64,000 nt of DNA from Serratia sarumanii (GTDB lineage Bacteria > Pseudomonadota > Gammaproteobacteria > Enterobacterales > Enterobacteriaceae), in NCBI RefSeq assembly GCF_029962605.1, contig NZ_CP124750.1, forward strand, positions 2,356,001 to 2,420,000, given 5' to 3'. Below the pieces are notes generated by a model. That model was not told the origin of the DNA, made no database searches, and saw nothing but the letters and a program-made list of their open reading frames with translations. Both the position numbers and the translations under genes were made by a program. Shown here piece by piece: positions 35,008 to 43,250 of the stretch; the first letter of the stretch is position 1; each line of letters begins with the position of its first letter.

Positions 35008-35442
35008 ATGGATCAACAGTTTGCCGGGCTGGGCGTGTTGTTTGTCGCCGGATTCGGGCCCATCACGCGTGAGAGCGACGAGAGCCAGGCGTTTTATGTC
35101 GAGGCGCTGGGGCTGCCGCTCAAGCCGATGCCGGGCAACGAAACCTATCTGCTGTCGGAGCAAGGCGCGCTGGACGGCGTGAAGCATTTCGCCCTGTGGC
35201 CGCTGGCGCAGGCGGCGCAGTCCTGCTTTGGCGACGATCGCTGGCCGGCGGATCTCGCGCTGCCGCAGGCGTGGATCGAGTTCGACGTGGCCGACATGGC
35301 GGCCGCCACCCAGGGGCTGGTCGATCGCGGTTATCGGCTGTTGGTCGCCAACCGCGAAGAGCCGTGGGGGCAGAGCGTTACCCGTTTGCTCAGCCCGGAA
35401 GGGTTGCTGGTCGGTGTCACCCATACGCCCTGGCTGCGTTAA
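35008..35442 (+). CDS. VOC-family (glyoxalase-like) protein
   Basis: 144 aa with the beta-alpha-beta-beta-beta repeats of the vicinal oxygen chelate superfamily: SQAFYVEALGLPLKP in the first module and AWIEFDVADMAAATQGLVDRGY then EPWGQSVTRLLSPEGLLVG in the second. The late glutamate-containing PEG segment is a usual metal-ligand region. GAAAGGGAG precedes the ATG. The open frame reads back into the AraC gene in another frame, so that part is not coding. It may be an antibiotic-binding or dioxygenase-like member. Confidence 0.85.
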   Translation: MDQQFAGLGVLFVAGFGPITRESDESQAFYVEALGLPLKPMPGNETYLLSEQGALDGVKHFALWPLAQAAQSCFGDDRWPADLALPQAWIEFDVADMAAATQGLVDRGYRLLVANREEPWGQSVTRLLSPEGLLVGVTHTPWLR

Positions 35443-35752
35443 ATGCCACGCCGTTCGCCGCCGCCTTTCGGGGGTGGGCGGCTTAAGAACAAATACGCAT
35501 TAGCTTAAAGCGATCTGCGCTATAGACCCATCAAATCTCCGAGCAGTTTCCCTTCATGAAAGCAGAAATTCCGTTCATTGCGTAAAAACCAATGGCCAGA
35601 ACGCGCTATTGCCATGCCATTCCGCGGCGATTTTTCGCCGTCTTTTTTCGCCGCCAGGTGCCTGATAGGAATAGAGATTATTCTTATATTTCTGCCCATT
35701 GCCAAGTGATGATAATGATTCTCGTTTTCAACCACGGAAAGGAGAAGGAACG
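35443..35752. other. Intergenic region upstream of the MoaF-like gene
   Basis: About 310 bases. It contains GC-rich self-complementary sequence just after the VOC stop, and near its right end a Fur-like box (35711-35729) and the ribosome binding site GGAAAGGAGAAGG. A 97-aa minus-strand frame at 35520-35813 overlaps the promoter and shows no domain. It was not accepted as a gene. Confidence 0.55.
35711..35729. promoter_or_regulatory. Candidate Fur box
   Basis: The 19-mer beginning GATAATGAT matches the classical Fur consensus at 15 of 19 positions and lies 23 bases before the start of the MoaF-like gene, where bound repressor would block the promoter. Confidence 0.6.
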
Positions 35753-36205
35753 ATGAAAACAGTGAAGAGAAGGGGCATCGCGCTGGCGATAGCCCTGACT
35801 TTCCCCCTCGCATTACCCGCCGCTACGGCGGCGCAACCCTCCCTGACAAACAGTAAGGCGGCAACGATGACGGAAAAACACGGGCAGTTCATTGCGGTCG
35901 GTAAAGTGGTGCAGGTGACCTTCGGCGATTTCGCCTTCAAGCTGGATTTTACCGATGACAAGACCATGACCTTCACCGGTATCGGCGAGGCGTCGCAGGG
36001 CATCACCGACACCGTGCAGTACACCGCGGTGGAGATCCGGCCAAAGGTCTATATGGTCTATTGGCATGAGCCGCAGTCCGGCGACAACGTGACGCATATC
36101 GAGGACTTTGAGCGCGGCGAGGTGTACACCAACATCGCCGCCAAGGACGGTAGCTTCACCCATCTGAAAGGGCAGCTGAAAATCGTAGGTCACTCAGGAA
36201 AATAA
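35753..36205 (+). CDS. Exported MoaF-like domain protein
   Basis: 150 aa. The signal peptide (KRRGIALAIALTFPLALPAATAAQ) targets the periplasm. The mature region shows the MoaF N-terminal-like lipocalin-type barrel pattern (FTGIGEASQGITDTVQYTAVEIRPKVYM... VYWHEP, THIEDFERGEVYTNI). Such proteins bind a small ligand; the function is not known. The start at 35753 with AAGGAGAAGG is preferred over an open frame 18 codons longer that would cover the Fur-like box. It forms an operon with the next gene (9-base gap, AAGGAG between). Confidence 0.75.
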   Translation: MKTVKRRGIALAIALTFPLALPAATAAQPSLTNSKAATMTEKHGQFIAVGKVVQVTFGDFAFKLDFTDDKTMTFTGIGEASQGITDTVQYTAVEIRPKVYMVYWHEPQSGDNVTHIEDFERGEVYTNIAAKDGSFTHLKGQLKIVGHSGK

Positions 36206-36214
36206 GGAGCAGTT

Positions 36215-36706
36215 ATGAAAAAGGCATTGATCACCTGTGCGATCGTCGGCGGCTTGCTGGCGAGTTACCCGGCGCTGTCAACGGATCAGGCGGCGTCTGA
36301 CAAATCGGCCGGCAAAGGCGGTTATCATCATGCTCAGCAGAAGCTGAAGGTGGTGGAAGATCTGTACGCGGGCTTTTTCAATCGCCACGACATCGGCGTG
36401 GCGCAGAAGCTGATTGTGGAAAACTACAAGCAGCATAACCCGTTCGTCGGCGACGGCATCAAGCCGTTCCTGGATTTCTTCAGCCAGACCTTTAAAGACA
36501 ATCCGCAGTACAGCGCCAAAATATACCGCAGCGCGGTCAACGGCGATTTGGTCTATGTTCACGTCAAATACCAAAATAACCCGCAGGATCGCGGTACCGC
36601 CAGCGTGGATATTTACCGGGTGAACGATCAGGGGAAAATCACCGAGCATTGGGACGTCAATCAGGATGTGCCGGAAAAATCGGCCAACGACAATACCATG
36701 TTCTGA
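36215..36706 (+). CDS. Exported NTF2/SnoaL-like protein
   Basis: 163 aa with a signal peptide (KKALITCAIVGGLLASYPALS). The mature protein is a SnoaL/NTF2-like cone fold: LKVVEDLYAGFFNRHDIGVAQKLI, NYKQHNPFVGDGIKPFLDFF and GKITEHWDVNQDVPEK are the classic helices and the closing HWD strand. Members act as small-molecule isomerases/hydrolases or binding proteins. It is co-transcribed with the MoaF-like gene and is probably under the same iron-type control. Confidence 0.85.
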   Translation: MKKALITCAIVGGLLASYPALSTDQAASDKSAGKGGYHHAQQKLKVVEDLYAGFFNRHDIGVAQKLIVENYKQHNPFVGDGIKPFLDFFSQTFKDNPQYSAKIYRSAVNGDLVYVHVKYQNNPQDRGTASVDIYRVNDQGKITEHWDVNQDVPEKSANDNTMF

Positions 36707-36712
36707 TCCGCA

Positions 36713-36732
36713 AGGGCCGCTGCGGCGGCCCT
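36713..36732 (+). terminator. Hairpin after the NTF2-like gene
   Basis: A perfect 8-bp stem AGGGCCGC / GCGGCCCT with loop TGCG lies six bases after the stop. No T-run follows. Confidence 0.55.
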
Positions 36733-36877
36733 CAACACGCCCGCAACACTTTATTTACTTACATAAATACCAAACGATCGCCGCGTCGAGTAGGCTACGG
36801 CCGCCTTTGGCAGTGGTGGCACGGTTGATGGGCGTCATTGTCCCGCCACTGCTTGAGGCGTTTCCCCGCATTCCCCG

Positions 36878-38077
36878 TTATCCCGCGCGTTGGCTCTCCA
36901 CTTTTTTGAACTGATGGCGCAGCTGCAGCGCATTGCAAAGCACCAACACCGCCGTCACGGCGAACACCCAGCGGAATCCCATCATCGCCGAAATGCCCGA
37001 CCCCAGCAGCGGGCCAACCACGTTGCCCAAGTACATAAAGGATTGGTTATAGCCGAAGATGCGCCCGGTTACCTGATCTGAGGAATACTTCAGCAGCAGT
37101 GCCTGCACCGCCGGCATCAGCGCGCCGTCGGCGAAGCCGAGCAGGAAACGCAGAATGCCCAGCTGCAGCGGCGTATTGACCCAGGCCATCACGGCGAACA
37201 GGCCGGTGGTGAACAGCAGCGCGGCGATCAGGATGCGCGCGGTGCCGATGCGATCGCCGAGCCGCCCGAGGCGCGGCGCCGAGATCAGCGCTGCAATGCC
37301 GGGCACGGCGGCGATCATGCCGCTGACAAAGGCGATATTGCTGACGTCGCCGGACAGCTCGCGAATGAACAACGTCAGGATCGGGCTGATGGACGAGTTG
37401 GCCAGCTGGATCATCAGGGTGCAAACGAACAGGGTGAGGATCAGCGTCGGATAGGGCAGCGAACGGAACACCGCCTTGCCGCTCAGCTGATCCGCTTTTT
37501 TCACCGTGATGCGCCGCTCTTTAATCAGGAACAGCGTCACCAGGAAGCTGACGAACATCAGCCCGGCGGTGACGAAAAACACTACCCGCAGCCCCAGATG
37601 GTCGGCCATCAGCCCGCCCAGCAGCGGCCCGGCGATCACGCCGGAGATCTGCCCGGTAGAAAGCGTGCCCAGCGCCCAGCCGCTTTTATCGCGCGGCACC
37701 TGCGAGGCGACCAGCGCCATGGCGTTGGGAATATAGCCGGACGTCAGCCCCATCAGGGCGCGCAGTGCGAACAGCTGCCAGACGTTGGTGGCCAGCCCCT
37801 GCAGCGCGATGACGATCGCCATGCCCAGCGAGGCGCGCAGCAGCATCAGTTTGCGGCCTTTGCGGTCGGCCAGGCTGCCCCACAGCGGCGACACCACCGC
37901 CGAGACCAAAAAGGTGCCGCTGAACACCAGCCCGGACCACAGGCTGAGGGATTGGTGATCGCTGACGCCGAGCTGTTCGACGTACAGCGGCAGAAAAGGG
38001 AGGATTTGGCTCATCGCCAGCCCGGTGAAGAAACACCCGAGCCAGACCGAGATCAGATTGACTTTCCACGCTTCCAT
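36878..38077 (-). CDS. mdtG: MdtG-type MFS multidrug efflux pump
   Basis: 399 aa, twelve-helix major facilitator. The sequence follows E. coli MdtG closely: [45 protein letters not shown] (motif A) and [17 protein letters not shown]. MdtG exports fosfomycin and deoxycholate in E. coli and belongs to the Mar/Sox/Rob regulon there. The start here gives a slightly shorter N-terminus than in E. coli. It is divergent from a MarR-family gene that may regulate it. Confidence 0.9.
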   Translation of the reverse strand: MEAWKVNLISVWLGCFFTGLAMSQILPFLPLYVEQLGVSDHQSLSLWSGLVFSGTFLVSAVVSPLWGSLADRKGRKLMLLRASLGMAIVIALQGLATNVWQLFALRALMGLTSGYIPNAMALVASQVPRDKSGWALGTLSTGQISGVIAGPLLGGLMADHLGLRVVFFVTAGLMFVSFLVTLFLIKERRITVKKADQLSGKAVFRSLPYPTLILTLFVCTLMIQLANSSISPILTLFIRELSGDVSNIAFVSGMIAAVPGIAALISAPRLGRLGDRIGTARILIAALLFTTGLFAVMAWVNTPLQLGILRFLLGFADGALMPAVQALLLKYSSDQVTGRIFGYNQSFMYLGNVVGPLLGSGISAMMGFRWVFAVTAVLVLCNALQLRHQFKKVESQRAG

Positions 38078-38210
38078 CGGCTTACCGTACCACGTTGAAT
38101 AAGGAGGGATTTATTGAGCAAAATAATAATAACACTGCAAATTAATCGGCGAGAGGCAATGCGTGAGCAAACGTAACCCTGCCGACGCAGTGTCTTTTTG
38201 CTATATATTA

Positions 38211-38218
38211 ATAGCTAT
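38211..38218. promoter_or_regulatory. Small palindrome between mdtG and the MarR gene
   Basis: The palindrome ATAGCTAT sits in an AT-rich stretch (about 38200-38230) in the 220-base divergent region. MarR-type repressors often bind such AT-rich dyads. This is only a candidate. Confidence 0.3.
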
Positions 38219-38297
38219 ATTATCATAGGTAATTGGGTTAAGCCAGAGCCGCGCGATCCGGCGGTGTGAAAGCAGAGATAAACTGAACGCTAGATTG

Positions 38298-38753
38298 ATG
38301 CCAATGAAAAAAGATCACCCTGAAGACGTGACGCTGCTGCGCACGCAGTTAATGTCGCTGGTGCGCCGTATGCGGCGCGAATCGCGCAGCGACGAAAAAT
38401 CCTGGGCCCAGCTGATGCTGTTGGGGGCTATCGATCGCCACGGCGGCGAGGCGACGCCGTCGCTGCTGGCGGAATCGGAGCGCATGCGTTCCTCAAATCT
38501 GGCGGCCGCGTTGCGTGAGCTGGAGGCCGATGGGCTGCTGGTGCGCACGCCGGATGCCGAAGACAAACGCCGGGTGCGGGTGCGCCTGACGCCCGCCGGG
38601 CTGGGCCTGCTGCAGGAGAGCCGTACCCGGCGCGAGGCGTGGCTGCTGGCGGCGATGGAGAGCTGTTTAACGGAGCGGGAGCAGGCGCTGTTGATTGAGG
38701 CGGGGGCCTTGATGGCGCGGCTGGCGGCGGCGCCGTCAACGGAAACGGAATAA
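38298..38753 (+). CDS. MarR-family transcriptional regulator
   Basis: 151 aa with the MarR winged helix-turn-helix: AQLMLLGAIDRHGGEATPSLLAESERMRSSNLAAALRELEADGLLVRTPDAEDKRRVRVRLTPAG. The DxRRxxVxLT wing is intact (EDKRRVRVRLT). ATG at 38298 or 38304 are both possible and the ribosome binding site is weak. It is divergent from mdtG and probably controls it and itself. A GC hairpin at 38759-38780 follows. Confidence 0.88.
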   Translation: MPMKKDHPEDVTLLRTQLMSLVRRMRRESRSDEKSWAQLMLLGAIDRHGGEATPSLLAESERMRSSNLAAALRELEADGLLVRTPDAEDKRRVRVRLTPAGLGLLQESRTRREAWLLAAMESCLTEREQALLIEAGALMARLAAAPSTETE

Positions 38754-38758
38754 TCGGC

Positions 38759-38780
38759 GGGGCGGCCGGTGCGCCGCCCC
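38759..38780. terminator. GC hairpin between convergent MarR and YjcB-like genes
   Basis: The stem GGGGCGGC / GCCGCCCC with a six-base loop lies between the convergent genes, six bases after the MarR stop. It has no T-run but likely separates the transcripts. Confidence 0.55.
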
Positions 38781-38790
38781 CGCGGCGAGG

Positions 38791-39072
38791 TTACGGCATC
38801 GGCCAATCGACCGGCATGGTGCTGACCACGTCCACATAGCGATCCCAGGCCGATGACCAGAATTGGGTGAAAGCTTCCAGGGTGAGGTGGATGCCCATCA
38901 GGCCCATCACGAACCAGCAGGCGGTAAACAGGCCCAGGCTGCTGAACATGAACGCCATGCCGTTACGGCTGGTTTTACGGCAAACGACGTTTAACTGGCT
39001 GGCGAAGAACATCATCACGGCGCTCAGCAACTCCCAGCGCATCATGACTAAACCGGTGGCAATGGTACTCAT
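38791..39072 (-). CDS. yjcB: YjcB-family membrane protein
   Basis: 93 aa small inner-membrane protein. The N-terminal half (TIATGLVMMRWELLSAVMMFFASQLNV) and a second hydrophobic segment (LGLFTACWFVMGLMGI) align with E. coli YjcB, a protein of unknown function. The start at 39072 has AGGATCGAG upstream. The longer open frame (to 39174) lacks a ribosome binding site. It appears to be a single gene. Confidence 0.8.
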   Translation of the reverse strand: MSTIATGLVMMRWELLSAVMMFFASQLNVVCRKTSRNGMAFMFSSLGLFTACWFVMGLMGIHLTLEAFTQFWSSAWDRYVDVVSTMPVDWPMP

Positions 39073-39366
39073 CGAACTCGATCCTATGTAACAAAAAGCC
39101 GCATCCGGCAGGGCGCCGACAGGGAAATGCGGGGGAATATCGGGAATATTGTGATTCAGATCACATTGTAGCATTGGGGCGAACGGCGGCTCAATGGGAA
39201 GCGCGGTGAAAAAAACGCCGCCGGTAACATTCCAATATGCTGAAACAGTTATGCCATTTCATTAGCAACCTTTTCATGGGGCGGTGCGCCCGATAACGCT
39301 ATGCTTGCCGGCTTTTCAGTTCCCTGATTTTGCGGGGAAATGTGACGCAAAAGGTATTGGCACCGC

Positions 39367-41292
39367 ATGGCCCTGTTAAAAGAAACAATTCGCGACCACT
39401 CTGCGGAAGAGAGGCTGTTTATCCACCGGGCAGGCGTGGCGCTGGCGCTGGTGGTGGTCTGTTTTGGCGCGCTGATCGTCAACCTCTACCGGCTGCAAAT
39501 CCGCCAGCACGGCTTTTACCAGACGCGCTCCAACCAGAACGACATCAAAATGCTGCCGATCGCCCCCAGCCGGGGGCTGATCTTCGATCGCAACGGCACG
39601 CCTTTAGTGCGAAACGTGACACTGTATCGTATCGAGATCACGCCCAGCAAAATCAGCGACATGGCGGCACTGCTGCAGGCGCTGACGCCGATCGTCGACC
39701 TGACGCCGGAGGACATCAGCGCGTTTCGCGACGACATGCACCACAACAGCCGCTACAAACCGGTGACGCTCAAAGCCGGGCTGAGCGACACCGAGGTGGC
39801 GCGCTTTGCCGTCAATCAATACCGTTTCGACGGAGTGACGATCGATACCTATCAACAGCGTGAATATCCTTACGGCGCCCAACTGGCGCACGTGCTGGGC
39901 TATGTGTCGAAGATCAACGACAGCGATCTCAAACGCCTGGACAAGGCCGGGCTGAGCGAGAACTATGCCGCCGACCGCAACATCGGCAAACAGGGCATCG
40001 AGGCCTATTACGAGGCCGAACTGCACGGCACCACCGGCTATCAGGAGGTGGAGGTGGATAATCACGGTCGCGTGATCCGCCTGCTGAAAGAGCAGCCGCC
40101 GAAGGCCGGCAAGAACATCTACCTGACGCTGGATCTGCCGCTGCAGCAGTACATTGAATCGGTGCTGAAGGGGCAGCGCGCCGCGGTGGTGGTGGAAGAT
40201 CCGCGCGACGGCGGCATCCTGGCGATGGTTTCCAGCCCCAGCTACGATCCCAATCCTTTCGTCAAAGGCATCGGCTATCAGGCCTATAAGGCGCTGCTGA
40301 CCAACCCGGATTTGCCGCTGATCAACCGCGTCACCCAGGGCTTATACCCGCCGGCGTCGACGGTGAAGCCCTACATGGCCGTTTCGGCGCTGTTCGCCGG
40401 CGTGATCACGCCCACCACCACCTTTTTCGGCGCCCCGACCTGGACGCTGCCCGGTACCGAGCGCCGCTACCGCGACTGGCTGAAAACCGGCCACGGCATG
40501 CTCAACGTCACCAAAGCGATCGAGGAATCCGCCGACACTTTCTTTTATCAGGTGGCGTATGAGATGGGCATCGATCGTATCCACCACTGGCTGAGCCAGT
40601 TCGGCTACGGCCAGTCCACCGGCATCGATCTGAACGAAGAGTACCGCGGCGTGCTGCCGAGCCGCGACTGGAAGCTGAAGGTGCACAAAAAAGGCTGGTA
40701 TCAGGGGGATACGGTTTCGGTGGGCATCGGCCAGGGGTATTGGGTGGCGACGCCGATCCAGATGGTGAAAGCGCTGACCACGCTGATCAACAACGGCCAG
40801 GTGAAAACGCCGCACCTGCTGTATTCGCTGCAGCAGGGCAACCGGGTGACGCGCTACCCGCCGCCGGCGAAAACGGCGCAGATCGGCGATCCCCATTCGC
40901 CTTACTGGGGCATCGTGCGCAATGGCATGTACGGCATGGCCAATCTGCCGAACGGCACCGGGTACAAGCTGTTCCACACCGCGCCGTATCAGATCGCCGC
41001 CAAATCCGGCACTTCGCAGGTATTCAGCCTGAAGCAAAACCAGACCTACAACGCCAAAATGATCCCGGTGCGGCTGCGCGATCACATCTTCTATACGCTG
41101 TTCGCGCCTTACAAAAACCCACGGGTGGCGATGGCTCTGATCCTGGAAAACGGCGGCGGCGACGGCGTGGTGGCGGGGCCGACCGCGCGCGCCATCCTCG
41201 ACCATATTTTTGACCCGGCCAACGCGCCGCAGCCCGGCGATGCGGGGCAAAGTAAACCGCAGTTAAACGACAGTGCCGATGTGCAACGGTGA
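39367..41292 (+). CDS. PBP2-type penicillin-binding protein, paralogue
   Basis: 641 aa class B transpeptidase resembling MrdA. One N-terminal membrane helix (GVALALVVVCFGALIVNLYRLQI), a pedestal domain with RGLIFDRNGTPL, then the transpeptidase with PASTVK (S331, K334), SAD (388-390) and KSGT (K546). All three active-site boxes are present. The main mrdA lies in an operon with rodA and dacA. Here instead a PBP3-like gene follows, so this is an additional copy, comparable to the alternative PBPs described in Salmonella. It should crosslink lateral-wall peptidoglycan, perhaps under special conditions such as low pH. Confidence 0.9.
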   Translation: MALLKETIRDHSAEERLFIHRAGVALALVVVCFGALIVNLYRLQIRQHGFYQTRSNQNDIKMLPIAPSRGLIFDRNGTPLVRNVTLYRIEITPSKISDMAALLQALTPIVDLTPEDISAFRDDMHHNSRYKPVTLKAGLSDTEVARFAVNQYRFDGVTIDTYQQREYPYGAQLAHVLGYVSKINDSDLKRLDKAGLSENYAADRNIGKQGIEAYYEAELHGTTGYQEVEVDNHGRVIRLLKEQPPKAGKNIYLTLDLPLQQYIESVLKGQRAAVVVEDPRDGGILAMVSSPSYDPNPFVKGIGYQAYKALLTNPDLPLINRVTQGLYPPASTVKPYMAVSALFAGVITPTTTFFGAPTWTLPGTERRYRDWLKTGHGMLNVTKAIEESADTFFYQVAYEMGIDRIHHWLSQFGYGQSTGIDLNEEYRGVLPSRDWKLKVHKKGWYQGDTVSVGIGQGYWVATPIQMVKALTTLINNGQVKTPHLLYSLQQGNRVTRYPPPAKTAQIGDPHSPYWGIVRNGMYGMANLPNGTGYKLFHTAPYQIAAKSGTSQVFSLKQNQTYNAKMIPVRLRDHIFYTLFAPYKNPRVAMALILENGGGDGVVAGPTARAILDHIFDPANAPQPGDAGQSKPQLNDSADVQR

Positions 41293-41399
41293 GGCGGTTT
41301 GTTTTTACTTTCTTACAAACTGCAATCTCCTGACCATTTCCGGCAAGGTAGACTGAAATAACACCATAAACCGAATAAAAACGCAGGGTTAACACAACA

Positions 41400-43118
41400 G
41401 TGGCGCCATCGACCAAAAAAAGCGGTAAAACCTATTCCACAGTTCGTTTCGGCTGGATTTGCGCCGGTATGCTGGTCTGTTTTTTTCTGTTGGCGTTCAG
41501 GGTCGGTTACCTGCAGCTGCTGGAGCACCAGCAGCTGGCGGATCAGGCCGACCAGCGTTCGATCCGCACCCAGGTGGTGCCGACCAACCGCGCCATGATC
41601 ACCGATCGCAACGATGAGGCGCTGGCGGTCAGCGTGTCGTCCAAAGACATCGTGCTGGATCCGAAGCATATTCTCGATTCCCAGACCGACACCGGCAACG
41701 AGCGCTGGCAGAGCATGGCCAACGTGCTGAAGATCCCGCTGGCGGACGTGCAGCATCTGATCCAGAGCAACGCGCACAAGCGTTTCGTCTATCTGGCGCG
41801 CAAGGTGGAGGACGACAACGCTGCCTACATCAGCAAACTGCACCTGACCGGCGTCAGCACCGAGCAGGATTTCAGCCGCTTTTATCCGATGGGCCAGGAC
41901 GCCGCCGGGCTGATCGGCATCGTCGGCCAGGACAACCAGGGGCTGGAGGGCATCGAGCTGGGCTTCAACCCGCTGTTGCAGGGCAAAAACGGCCTGCGGG
42001 TCTATCAGAAGGACGGCAGCGGCGCGGTGATCGGCGTGCTTAAAAGCGTGGATCCGGTGCCGCCGCCGAACGTGACGCTCAGCATCGACAAATTTATCCA
42101 GTACGTGCTCTATGCGCAGATCCGCGACGGCGTGGTGGCCAACCAGGCCGACTCCGGCTGTGCGGTGCTGGTCAAGATCGACACCGGCGAGATCCTCGGC
42201 ATGGCCAGCTACCCGTCGTTCAACCCCAACAACTATGCCGGCACCCCGGCGAAAGACATTCGCAACGTGTGCAGCAGCGACAGCTTCGAGCCGGGCTCGA
42301 CGGTGAAACCGGTGGTGGTGATGGTGGGGCTGGAGCATAAGCTGATCCGGCCGGATACGGTGCTGGACACCACGCCGTATCGGGTGAACGGTCACCTGAT
42401 CAAAGACGTCGGCCACTGGTCGAAGCTGACCATCACCGGCGTGCTGCAAAAATCGAGCGACATCGCGGTATCGCACATTGCGCTGGCGCTGCCGGCCACG
42501 GTGCTGCCGGCGGTCTACCGCAGCTTTGGCCTGGGGCGGCCGACCGAGCTCGGCATCGGCAACGAGAGCAGTGGTTATCTGCCGCAGCATCGTGAACGCT
42601 GGGCCGATATCGAACGCGCTACCTTCTCCTTCGGCTATGGGCTGCGCGTGACGCCGCTGCAGATGGCGCGCGAGTACGCTGCGATCGGTTCCTTCGGCAT
42701 TTATCGGCCGCTGTCGATCACCAAGGTGACGCCGCCGGTGATGGGGCAACGCATTTTGCCGGCGGATACGGTACGCTCCGTGGTGCATATGATGGAGAGC
42801 GACGCCTTGCCGGGCGGCAGCGGGGTGAGCGCCGCGGTGCCGGGCTACCGGCTGGCGATCAAAACCGGTACCGCCGAGAAAATGGGCCCGAGCGGCAAAT
42901 ACGACGGCGGCTACATCAACTACACCGCCGGCGTGGCGCCGGCCAGCGATCCGCAGGTGGCGCTGGTGGTGATGGTCAACAACCCGAAAGCCGGCAAGCA
43001 CTTCGGCGGTTCGGTGGCCGGGCCGGTGTTCGGCAAGATCATGGCCCAGGTGCTGGAGCACATGAATATTCTGCCGGACGCCCAGCCGCTTAACGTGGTG
43101 TCGTCGGTCAAGGGGTAA
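41400..43118 (+). CDS. PBP3/FtsI-type penicillin-binding protein, paralogue
   Basis: 572 aa, GTG start. A single N-terminal membrane helix (FGWICAGMLVCFFLLAFRVGYLQ), the pedestal domain with NRAMITDRNDEALAVS, and a transpeptidase with GSTVKP (S300, K303), SSD (352-354) and IKTGTAEK (K488). E. coli FtsI has SSN at the second box; this protein has SSD. It lacks the mra/dcw context of ftsI, so it is a second PBP3 type, 107 bases after a PBP2 paralogue. The pair could form an alternative elongation/division set with different beta-lactam response. A hairpin at 43140-43159 follows. Confidence 0.9.
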   Translation: MAPSTKKSGKTYSTVRFGWICAGMLVCFFLLAFRVGYLQLLEHQQLADQADQRSIRTQVVPTNRAMITDRNDEALAVSVSSKDIVLDPKHILDSQTDTGNERWQSMANVLKIPLADVQHLIQSNAHKRFVYLARKVEDDNAAYISKLHLTGVSTEQDFSRFYPMGQDAAGLIGIVGQDNQGLEGIELGFNPLLQGKNGLRVYQKDGSGAVIGVLKSVDPVPPPNVTLSIDKFIQYVLYAQIRDGVVANQADSGCAVLVKIDTGEILGMASYPSFNPNNYAGTPAKDIRNVCSSDSFEPGSTVKPVVVMVGLEHKLIRPDTVLDTTPYRVNGHLIKDVGHWSKLTITGVLQKSSDIAVSHIALALPATVLPAVYRSFGLGRPTELGIGNESSGYLPQHRERWADIERATFSFGYGLRVTPLQMAREYAAIGSFGIYRPLSITKVTPPVMGQRILPADTVRSVVHMMESDALPGGSGVSAAVPGYRLAIKTGTAEKMGPSGKYDGGYINYTAGVAPASDPQVALVVMVNNPKAGKHFGGSVAGPVFGKIMAQVLEHMNILPDAQPLNVVSSVKG

Positions 43119-43250
43119 CCGAGGGCGAGCGAGATTCCAGCAGGCGCTTCAGCGCCTGCAGATCGGCGTTCACCAGCCCGGCGTCGCGGGCGAACAGCGC
43201 GTCGACCATGCCCGGCTGGCGGCAATGCTTCAGTGTAGATCCCGCCGCGT
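43119..43250 (-). other. Possible gene-end remnant between PBP3 paralogue and porin
   Basis: A minus-strand frame ending inside the PBP3 gene (stop at 43108) contains MVDALFARDAGLVNADLQALKRLLESRS, which looks like a natural helical C-terminus with local codon usage but no start or domain. It may be the tail of a lost regulator. The hairpin at 43140-43159 lies in the same place. Weak evidence. Confidence 0.25.
43140..43159 (+). terminator. Hairpin after the PBP3 paralogue
   Basis: A perfect 8-bp stem GCAGGCGC / GCGCCTGC with loop TTCA starts 22 bases after the stop codon. No T-run is present. Confidence 0.5.

Noticed and set aside
35520..35813. A 97-aa minus-strand frame across the Fur-like box.
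   Set aside because: It covers the promoter and start of the MoaF-like gene, has no domain and no clear ribosome binding site.
41313..43061. A 582-aa minus-strand frame over the PBP3 paralogue.
   Set aside because: No recognisable domain and it overlaps a gene with full active-site motifs; antisense shadow.
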